From positions 6,341,971 through 6,405,970 of the forward strand of contig NC_133491.1 in the NCBI RefSeq assembly GCF_025370935.1: a stretch of 64,000 bases of DNA, read 5' to 3'. The stretch comes from Choristoneura fumiferana. Lineage: Eukaryota > Arthropoda > Insecta > Lepidoptera > Tortricidae. Both the position numbers and the translations under genes were made by a program. Every line of letters starts with the position of its first letter. Positions within the stretch are counted from its first letter, which is position 1. Under the pieces are notes generated by a model. It ran no database searches. It was not told where the DNA came from and saw only the letters and a list, made by a program, of their open reading frames with translations. Below are positions 31,764 through 41,400 of this stretch, in pieces.

Positions 31764-32540
31764 AAAAAATATTTATTTCTCACTTTTTAGTGATACGTAG
31801 CCAAAGCCAAGCCAAGCCAAGTTATGTTGTTTTATAACAGAGTTCCGTTGCCTACCTTCTGGCTTCAGCATCAGCTTCTTCTTAGTCGCTTATCTAGGTA
31901 TATTTATCATGATCGTTTATAGACGAGCGAGCATTACTTAGCTTTGACGAGTTCCATTGGTCATCTACGGTCTTCTTCATCAGGTTCAGTTTACCAAATG
32001 ATACTTTCTGAAAGTAAATGCTTATCTTAATGCTAAAAATGCCAAAATCGCCATCGCCATAGGTGGGCCTATACATTTTGAGGTTTGCCCTCGATTTCCC
32101 TAGGATCCCATCATCAGATCTTGACTTGGTGACAATGGGACTACCTCAGAAGAATACCCTTTCGATTAAAAAAAAAATTTTGAAAATCGGTCCTCAATTG
32201 ACTGAGTAATCGGTGAACATACATAAAAAAAAATACAAACATTGGACCATAGAACCTCCTCCTTTTTTGAAGTCTGTTAAAAAACGGAATGACACACAAA
32301 TCCTTGAATTAGTAAGACGGGTCAAATCATAGCGTGTGATGACTGCGAAGTGTAGACGACGCATGCGCTGACTCAAGCGCCGATTTAGATGCGTGCGCGC
32401 ATTATGTGTAGCAGATAAACAAAATAAAGTAAGAGCTTTTGTGAACAAGGAGTTGGAATTCAATAAATTATTCATATAAAGCCGGGTGGTAAAAAAAAAA
32501 CATTTAAATAATAGAGGTGAATAGGAAACATAAAAAAAAA

Positions 32541-32817
32541 ACCGTTGTGGCAAAGTGGTTCGACCTATGGACTCTGAAGCAGAGGATTGTGAGAGGATTA
32601 CTGAGTTTTTCGAAATGTATGTGCGAAATTACATTTGAAATTTACCACGAGCTTTACGGTGAAGGAAAACATCGTGAGAAAACCTGGACGAACCTGCGAA
32701 GCAATTCAATGGTGTATCACTGGGCTCGCGTGGGTACTACGGCCCAAGCCCTCTCATTCTGAAAGGAAGCCTGTGCCCAGCAGTGGGACGTATATAGATT
32801 GCGATGATGATGATGAG
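32541..32817 (+). mobile_element. GAT-tailed tRNA-SINE, copy
   Basis: It has gtggcaaagtggttcgacct (box A region), body and tail gggacgtatatagattgcga tgatgatgatga. Part of the head, including box B, is deleted. Confidence 0.75.
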
Positions 32818-33289
32818 GAGTCCTGAATAATGACCAATTATTTACCAGTGTAGTTAGTTGTTCATGAATGTCATGGAAATTAATGTAGGTAATTTGATTT
32901 AATGTAATGTAATAATAGTATATTTTATCAGCTTACTACCATAGTCTCATAAGAATATTGTATAAAATAACAATACTTGGATCTACTTAGTTATCCGAAA
33001 ATAAATTATTTTGATTTTGTTTTTTTTTTGATTTGTAGTATTTAAATAATGTGAATATGCATTCCTTTCCGAAAATTATAATTTTCATTCAGTTTCGTGT
33101 TCAAAGGTTAGTAGAGTGAGCACTTTCGACTTTATTGGCTGTTATTGTGAATATATTTTAAGCGGTCAAATGATTCTTTGGACTGTACAATACCACCGAA
33201 GACTGAACATAATTTATTATGTTGTTTGCTGCCCCATCAATCTCACGCCCCGCCTGCACCTGCCCTGCAGCTTGAGGAATGGGCCGCTA

Positions 33290-33416
33290 GAGCCAGGCCA
33301 AGCTAAGTCTGCAACGGAATAATTTGGCAACACTGTATTTGAACGTCAAATCACGTACATAATATGCGTTAGATTTGCAGTGTTACCATATCTGCAGCGT
33401 TAACTTGGCTAGGCTC
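33290..33416. mobile_element. 127-bp MITE with TA target
   Basis: TIRs GAGCC(a)GGCCAAGCTAA and inverse TTAACTTGGCTAGGCTC, then gcaacactg / cagtgttac. TA on both sides (33288-33289, 33417-33418). Confidence 0.7.
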
Positions 33417-34167
33417 TAAACTATTTGTCCCGACGGCTTTCGCGAAGCAGCAGGGCTACTACGAAACTCGAAACTTGAAGTTCGTGTCGTGCGGTCCCTC
33501 TCTCTCTGTCTGTGTCTCTCTCTTTGTCGTAAATTAATTAAAGCAAAATGGAATATTGTCCATTATAATATTATAAATTAGGAGCAAAATTAAATAAGCA
33601 ATAAGTGAATGCTGTCTAAATCAAGTCTTAACTTAACATTTAGGCCCAAAACAAATGATTTCAAGTGGAAAATTATTTACAATTCGTCATATTTCTGAGT
33701 ACATAAATAAATACAACTGGTCGTTTTTTTTCGGCTTACATCAAATTTGACAATTTTACCATAGGACTAGGTTCCATTTTCAACGATATTTAGGATGGAA
33801 AATTTTCCTTATTGATGTAGGGATTTCAAATTGCCATTTTTCTGCTTTGACGTATAATTTGGAGTTATAAATTTTCCATTTGCACTAAATGACAGTAAAT
33901 CAACCAAAAATTATTTATGTTTAGGTAGTTTTTTTCAAGATTCCTTTAAACTGCTAGTTGTCAAATTGATTGGCTATGCAAGTATATGACAAATTTTAAT
34001 GCTGCATACGTCCAGTCGGCGCTATATTTACGCCCAGCCTAGTGCACCTGTACTCTAAAATAACCAAAATATTGCCCAACGCATTCGGCGCACCTGTGGC
34101 CCGGATCGCGCCGACAATAGCTCGCGTGAAAATATAAATATACCTATCCTCCTGTTATTCGTTTAAT

Positions 34168-34203
34168 AAATAAATTATTATTATTATTATTATTATTATT
34201 ATA
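34168..34203. repeat. (ATT)n microsatellite
   Basis: About ten ATT repeats, next to the start of a dispersed repeat (34209). Confidence 0.85.
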
Positions 34204-34208
34204 ATACC

Positions 34209-34378
34209 ACTAGCTGTTGCCCGCGGCTTCGCCCCCGTTGTAATTTTTCTTCCATAAAAACCTTCTCCTGACGGTAACAAACAGAATAAAAAAAGAATTA
34301 GTGAAATCGGTTCAGCCGTTCCTGTGTTATGCGCTTAGCAACACATATTACGATTAATTTTTATTTATATAGATTTTC
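34209..34378. repeat. Lepidopteran dispersed repeat, short copy
   Basis: actagctgttgcccgcggct tcgcccc then gaaatcggttcagccgttcc tgtg and a final ttatttatatagat: both ends of the family of 11131-12824. Confidence 0.65.
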
Positions 34379-34404
34379 TAATCATCTAATCATCTCGGCC
34401 TATG

Positions 34405-34496
34405 TACAGTCAACGTCATAAATAAGTGATCATCAAGTGTAACGACTGAAAGCGACAGGGTACAGAAATTATAATTTATTTATGACGTTGACTATA
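34405..34496. mobile_element. TA-target MITE (TACAGTCAACGTC)
   Basis: TACAGTCAACGTCATAAATAA inverted at ttatttatgacgttgactat. 92 bp. Start and end fit a TA target. Confidence 0.7.
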
Positions 34497-34577
34497 CGTC
34501 CCACTGCAGGGACGTAGTTCCCACAGGCGCCCAGTGCGGTTGGAAACTTTTCATACACAACTGAATTTTTTCTCAGG

Positions 34578-34668
34578 TACAGTCGAGATCATAAACTCGT
34601 GAGCAAAAATTTGATCAAAAATATCTGAACAACGAAATTTTGCTCACATGGTTATAAACCCGACTGCA
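34578..34668. mobile_element. TA-target MITE (TACAGTCGAGATC)
   Basis: tacagtcgagatcataaact inverted at gttataaacccgactgca, with inner pair tgagcaaaaattt / aaattttgctca. About 90 bp. Confidence 0.6.
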
Positions 34669-36176
34669 CATACGTAAGTTAATTCTGTTTTTTTACCGTA
34701 AAGATAATGGCAAATTTCAGATGAAATAAAAAACACAAAATACTGAAAAACTCAAAGGTGCCCGGGCTCAAACCAACTCAAAGGGTTGAGAGGCTATAGG
34801 TCTACCATTAGGCTACCACGACTACAATTTTTTATTTCAAATTCTAGATAATAGTAGACAAATATCAAAAGTTAAATCAAATTAAAAAAAAAATTATAAT
34901 CCATAACTTAGTGAATATTACATACAGCAGGTTTTTAAAATTATCGTTTCGTTTTTTAATTAATTAACGTTTTTAAAGTTAATCCGGCCCTATAGGACCC
35001 TATAGGGCTTCGTAGTATACGATACGTACTTCGATTTTCGAATTTCGTAGTAGGTAGTCCCCATGATACGTTTTACTAGGTAGTTGGGATTGTTTGATCG
35101 TGTTCAGCCCTGTAATTGTTTATGATCATTTTTAAATTGCGGCTGAAAAATGTTTCCACACCTTGATCTGCTGTTAATGATTCTTGATTAACTCTTCATT
35201 AAAAACTACTTTCCCACTCCGGCTGGGCACGGATGTAACATTTTTTTCGTCGTTTGCAAGTTATATGCGTACATACGTACATTTTGGCGATTCATATTTA
35301 ATATATTAATATTTAATTATAGAAAACTTTATCGACTTTAAATGTCATGGAGATTAATGAATGAATGGAATAGAATTTAACTTCGAAACTGAACGGATTT
35401 CAATAAAATTAATATAAGACCAATCTAAAAATATACATAGGTAGGTATACTAAGTAAAAAATAAAAATAAAAAACATATCCAAGACAATTTATCTAAAAA
35501 AATATTTACAAATAGTTAACCGGAAACCCTCCTCCTTTTTTGAAATAGATTCTACAGATTTCCTTTAGCAATTTCGAAAAGTATTTTCACATAAATTTCT
35601 GGTTTTACCCTACTTACAACTTTTTTAACTTTCGCACCAAACCAAGCTTCTTTCAAAGAAAGCATCACAACTAAAAGCAGGAGCGTTTTTAAAGAAACAC
35701 GACACTGATACTCTTAATCCCTAACTCCATTACATGCCTTACACACGCTGAATGATGATGATGATGATGCCCCTTTCTTGGCACAATAAGATTTACGTCC
35801 ATAACTAAATAGAATAATGGCTCTGAGGAATGGCAAGTCGCAGTTAGGGTCTAAAATTATATACCTGGCGCTCCGCCATCGCCTATAATTATACTGAGAG
35901 TGCCAAATTTCTATTACCGTTGTGATATCCCTTCTCTGGCATGTTGTGGGGGTTTATTTAGTCTGGGTGACTAACAGTGGTGTTGGCGGGATATTAAATC
36001 ATCCCAGCTTTAATTATGTTAAGTTCATAGCGTAGGTTTAAAGGTAAAGGTCGATTAAATGTACATAGACAAGGTAATTAGAGATACATTGTTACGAGGA
36101 GGACAATATTAGCAATACAAACAAATTCTACTGGTACCCTGAAATCTAAGGAAATAGTTGTAACTTAAATAAAGTA

Positions 36177-36434
36177 GCAAGGTCCGCCCGGATTGCTACC
36201 ACCATCTTGCTCGCTAATCCTGCCGTGAAGCAGCAGTGCTTGCACTGTTGTGTTTCGGCGTGGAGAGTAAGACAGCCGGTGAAATTACTGGCACGTGAGG
36301 TATCCCATCTTAGGCCTCTAGGTTGGCAACGCGTCTGCAATAATACCCCTGGTGTTGCAGATGTTTATGGGCGGTGGTGATCTCTTGCCATCAGGAGACC
36401 CAAATGCTCGTTTGCCATCCAATCGTATAAAAAC
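36177..36434 (+). mobile_element. LINE/SINE 3' end, copy 1
   Basis: From gcaaggtccgcccggattgc to gtttgccatccaatcgtataaaaa. A partly open frame reads VRPDCYHHLARNPAVKQQCL HCCVSAWRVRQPVKLLA. The A-rich end and the common lepidopteran end ggcggtggtgatctcttgcc support a retroelement tail. Confidence 0.75.
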
Positions 36435-36630
36435 AATATAACTTTAACGTTTACGTTGTTCCCCTCACTTTATTTTGGGTCTAAAAATATTTTTACTGCT
36501 TATGTTAGACTTTCTCGATCATAATACGTACGTATTCCAAAGCATTGAAAACAAATAAAAAAAAGGTTTACAATCTCGCTGCTAATGATACAAATGCGAA
36601 AGTACAATAAATACATAAAAATTTACAGTG

Positions 36631-36915
36631 TCGGTGATACTGCAATACCGCGTAACTAACATTTTCAATAAGGTATAATTTTCACTGTCAGAACATTACA
36701 ATGTTAGTTCTATTTGTACAGTCAAGTGTAAAAATATGAACTTATTCAAAGTTTCAAAAATAAGTACCACAGACTCATATTCCGACGCAATAAGGCCGTA
36801 GTAACATATTTTTGAGTGGTTCGAATAGATACTTATTTTTGCACTTGACTGTACGTACAGTGAAAATTACACCTAAGAAAAATGCAAGTTACGCGGTATT
36901 GTAGTATCAGCGACG
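36631..36915. mobile_element. Palindromic MITE interrupted by another
   Basis: The outer arms tgatactgcaataccgcgta (from about 36634) and tacgcggtattgtagtatca (ending about 36910) continue for 60 bp each to ttttcactgt / acagtgaaaa. The inner MITE 36717-36853 sits between them. A lone end of the same family may be at 25587-25630. Confidence 0.7.
36717..36853. mobile_element. Inner MITE (TACAGTCAAGTG)
   Basis: TACAGTCAAGTGTAAAAATA inverted at atttttgcacttgactgta. 137 bp with TA ends; nested in 36631-36915. Confidence 0.75.
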
Positions 36916-37205
36916 ATAGGTGATTATTGTGCAACGTAAATGAAAATAAAAGAATTTTGGGAATTCCCATTCCCATGGGAATTAAGTAAAAGGTTAGTAA
37001 AGGTTAGTAGGTACCTAAATAAAATTTCAAGCTTGAAAACATGTGGTGTCATTTACAAAATTTCACCATAATGAGTAGTTAACAGTATTTTTTTTATTTC
37101 CATTTCGTTTGGTTTTATTTATTTATTTATACTTGTTTGTATAGCTATGGATTTGAGTCTGAAAAAAAAACAGTTTTCAATTTCACAAATATTGTCAATG
37201 GTTTT

Positions 37206-37512
37206 GACGACCAGATGGCCTAGTGGTTAGAGAACCTGACCACGAAGCTTGAGGTCCCGGGTTCGATTCCCGTGTCGGGGCAGATATTTGTATGAAAGAC
37301 CAATGTATTTTTTACTGTATTCTGACAAATAAAGTTGAATTTGAATTTTTTGAAAAATACGAATGTTTGTTCTCGGGTCTTGGGTGTTTAATATGTATTT
37401 AAGTATGTATCTATCTATATAATTATATTTATCCGTTGCTTAGTACCTATAATACAAGCTTTGCTAAGCTTACTTTGGGACTAGGTCAATTGGTGTGAAT
37501 TGTCCCGTGATA
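37206..37512 (+). mobile_element. tRNA-derived SINE, second family
   Basis: The head gacgaccagatggcctagtg gttagagaacctgac ... gggttcgattcccg has tRNA-like boxes A and B but does not fold as a full tRNA gene. The body ends in the common lepidopteran tract gtcttgggtgtttaatatgt ... ctaggtcaattggtgtgaat tgtccc. The antisense partner is 52190-52452. Confidence 0.75.
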
Positions 37513-38140
37513 TTTATTTATTTTTATTTATTTATAATGGCAATCTGCCCCAACGTCATAGGTATCAGCAAGTTGTAAATGAATAACCGCTCGATGTTTT
37601 TCCCAGGCAACCTTGGCTCGACCATTCGGCATACATCATCGGATTCCAGAAAAGCGCGTGTTCTCGAGAATAAAGCTGTGATCTCATTCCTCAGTTGGAA
37701 CTTACGTTGCAGTGTGGACGCCGCATGGTGAACGCTCACTGAAATGGCACAGAACGGGTAAGGCAAACTTGAACTTATTGACAGTTTACTATGTCGTCCA
37801 CGTATAAAATAGTTCATTTCATATGTCAATTATTGTCTAGTTTAATTGAAGACTAACATAACGCCACAGTTGTAAACAAAAATATACTTTGTTTGTTTGG
37901 TGCCATTACTTTAGTTGATGAGCGATTAAAATCGGCCTAGGGCAGTATTTTCATTAGAAACGAGTACCTATTTTAGGGCAAATCGTTGCTTCCTCAAATT
38001 AAAACAATCAGAGTACTTACCTATATAACGGTTAATGATTTGTTGAATATATTTATATACTCGTACAATATGTAATAAGTAGTTAGGTACCTGAATTTTT
38101 ATTTCAAAGGATTATTTATTTTAATTATAATATGCCACCA

Positions 38141-38300
38141 TAACTAGCAATATCCAGTAATATTATAAATGCGAAAGTTTATAAGTGCGTGCGTACCGTA
38201 GGCACATGCATTGGTGTAACGTGTGTGTGTTTGTTACTTCTTAGCGATAAAATAGCTGACAGTTTAGAATAAGACATAGGCTACTTTATGTCTAATACAT
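38141..38300 (-). repeat. Lepidopteran dispersed repeat, antisense end
   Basis: ccagtaatattataaatgcg aaagtttat ... tgtgtgtgtttgttacttct is the reverse complement of the family's 3' end. Confidence 0.5.
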
Positions 38301-38423
38301 TTTCAAATTGCAAAATATAAAATATCAATCATTTAAGTAGGACTAAAGTATAAACTAGAACAGGTGAACATTGTCCAAGCGGAGCTGGCCACGTGTAAAA
38401 ATAACTTGTTGGCTTGTTTCCAG

Positions 38424-38484
38424 GTTCGGACCGATGGCCGGCCATGTCGGCAGGATCCCGAACTTCGGGAAAACTCAGGTTAAT
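38424..38484 (+). CDS. Second gene, first coding exon
   Basis: Acceptor tgtttccag, then gttcggaccgATGGCC. Coding from 38434: MAGHVGRIPNFGKTQVN, ending on a codon at AAT|gtaagt. If joined to the 28276 donor, an in-frame stop precedes this ATG with no other ATG between, so it is the likely start. If other upstream exons are used, the frame is open to the acceptor (-FGPMAG). Confidence 0.75.
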
Positions 38485-41400
38485 GTAAGTGATATCATGT
38501 TATTCGTCTTGATAGATCCGTTATTGTTAGACTGACGGATTGACCTTTGACGTTTTGTATTCAATTATGTTGGCAAAAAATATATACATACTATATATAT
38601 TTTACATAAGGTGAAATCTCGGTAGGGCCGCTTGCATGATCCAGGTTAAAAAAATAATATTTAACCCTATGAGTATGTTATGAATACAGTGGCATATATT
38701 GTAACACTACTTAATCCTGGGTTAGCACAGAACTCGCAGTTATAATATATTTAACTCTAGTCAGTGACAGTCAACCTAAGTGTGCAGATTTTTATGCAAA
38801 GTAAAGTTATATTTTTGTGTATGTATCATAGTAATAATATGTTCAAAAATAGGTTGACTAGGATATATAAAAAAGTTTACGCTACCCACTGTATTTCATT
38901 GTTTTAAGCAAATTTATATTATAATATACAATATATGTATAATATAATATTCCTCAATTAAATTGCTTTTTACTCGTATTGCCGAAACTTGTACTACATC
39001 GCTTAGTTTCTTAAAAATTATAACATTTTGTTCATTTTCAATTCCAGCCCATGGGCAGCAACGAACCCCCAGCATGCATCCAAAATGCAATGATGACGAA
39101 GGACAAAAAGCCGTTCACCTACACACCAGGTGGATTGGACCTGTCCCAGATTCGCACACCTAGTATGGCGCGAAGACTGGCGAGGCAACGTTCCCAAGAA
39201 GAGCACGAGCAGGCATATGCTCCGCAGCAGTATGCGCCACAAACCAACGGAGGCTATCAGTCTCAAGGAATTCCTAAGCCCCCTCCACCACCTCCCAGTA
39301 TCCCTGCTCCACCCCCACCCCCTCCATTAGTCATTGAAGTAGCTAATGCCAAGTCACCAAAACCACCAGCGTTAGGCGAACGACCCGAAATAGTTATCCC
39401 CGAAAACCCAATTGGAATGCTGAGAAAAACAAATAGCCCATACCATTGGGAAGCGGAAAACGCTGATATGCACAGAATGGGGCCCATGCCGAAGTTTGTC
39501 GAAAAGAGACCGAGTCCGTTGACTGTCAAAATGCCACCGTCGTCGTTTTCTAACCAAGCACCACAGTCGTACACGCCGCCGTCGCAAAACATGAACTATT
39601 CGTATAACAATCATAATCAGAATAAGCAGAATCCAGAAAGCCCAATTCATAGACCCGAAGCATTGTACGCACATCAGAAATCCAACTCACCAAGCGTAAA
39701 AACGACACCGACGATAGAATTATTACAGAGGCAGGATTCTCAGTTTAATAAGAGTCCGCAACCTTTCGGAGGCCAGTCACCTATTAGCAACGGTTCGCCA
39801 TATTCTCCAAGCCCTAATAATAATTGGAGGCAACCAGAGAGACGCGACTCTCCGGCTCAAATCGCAAGCAGTTCTCAATCACCTCAGCTGAATCGTAGCC
39901 CATTTACATCAAACAACCAGCAGTGCTCACCAAATTTCCAAAACCAGAGTCCGCCAGCTAGCTCTGGTCCCGTTTTTAACACATTACCCCGAGTTAGTCA
40001 AAGAAATCAGGATATAAATAATATACAAAAGAACCAACCGGCACCGAGCGATGATAATCCCACGCCTTGGCGCACGAATACCCTCAACAGACACCCACGC
40101 GAAACAGAAAATCAAAACATTGTTTACAATAATGTGAATGCGAATCAGCAGCAGCCATACAACCCTCCATGGAAATCAAATGAAACAAATAGCAACGAGA
40201 ACACATACACCCCTCCGTGGATGCAAACTAATAAGAACCAAAATGATAGTCAACAGCAATACATTCCGCCGTGGGTGACGGCGCAGGACACGAACAATAA
40301 TGGCGTGCAGGAAAATAACAATACGCCCTGGAGGGCTCCAGACAACAATAACAACAGGTCTCAATCTCCTACTGCTAAGCAAGCGCCTCCTCAAGAACCA
40401 CCTCGTTACCAATCTTCAATGTCTATTCCTGTGACACCAAGGCGGCAAAATCCTCCAACCGAATACAACAGCACTCCTCCGCAAAAAGAAGTAGTTTACG
40501 TTAATCAGGAGCCAGTCTACTTCTGTCCTGAGAGTCCACAGACCATGCCTCCATGGGTGAAAACACAGAAGGAAAAGACAAAAACGCCTCCTCCGGCATG
40601 GGTTCAGAGACCGCTAGAGACTAAAAGAAGCGTGTCAAGGGACTTGGTTACCCCTCCTAGAGATTCCAATCAGGAACCTGAGTGGGTAAAGAAAAGCAAT
40701 GAAATGCAGAGAGGTATGCGCGATGTGATAAGTCCTCCAAAATACCAGCAAACGGCACAGCCGTCGTGGTCGACGCGTCCTTCTGAGAATAGGAAGAGTT
40801 TGCCACGCGATACTGCTCCCAGCTCACCGGGCAGCAGGATTATTCCGATACAGATGGAAGTTACGAGTTCAGAAACAAGGGATCAAGGGAGACAGGGCAA
40901 CCAGGGACCGCACTTGAGAATTGTGGTCGGTATGCAGCCGGGTCCCAACGTGCAGCCACAATCGGCGCCCTACTCACAGCCGCAGTCGGCACCCTTCTCG
41001 CAGCCCACGCAGCGCATCATGAGGGTGCTGTCACCACAGCTCGTGAGGCTAGATGACGGCCAGCAACAACCGGAGCTACCAACCCTCAGTCGGCACCTCG
41101 CGAACAACCAGAACCAACCACAGACGCGAATAATCCCCATACAAATTGAAGGTGGCAACGATGGAGCCAAAAGGTATATTTTTATATAATCATTCTTATT
41201 ATTTATCTAATTCAATTACGATGCACTACAAATTTACTCCGATCTCAACAGGAGTGTCTCCAGCACAGGGCCGATTAATCTTGTGTCCCTTAAGTTGCAT
41301 CCAAATGCTGCAGATTTTATATTTTACTGAATATATATGAATTGATATATGAACAAAGAACTGGACAAAAATATGTGCTCATTTCTTATGGTATTGACGT

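Larger units (their letters stand above)
28277..38423. other. Probable first intron of the second gene (10 kb)
   Basis: No coding exon recognised. It is filled with elements listed separately: 28432, 29381-29830 with a nested MITE, 30400, 30767-31763, 32541, 33290, 34211, 34405, 34578, 36177, 36631-36915 and 37206. A stretch at 37524-37829 has a 101-codon minus-strand ORF of no known family. Confidence 0.5.

Noticed and set aside
37206..37280. tRNA gene
   Set aside because: Boxes A and B are present, but the acceptor stem does not pair and the sequence continues into a SINE body; an antisense second copy exists at 52380-52452.
37524..37829. 101-codon minus-strand ORF
   Set aside because: Protein-like in places (CRMVEPRLPGKNIERLFIYN) but no family recognised and isolated between repeats.
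39263..39674. Glycine-rich minus-strand ORFs over the long exon
   Set aside because: Complement of the polyproline-coding stretch.
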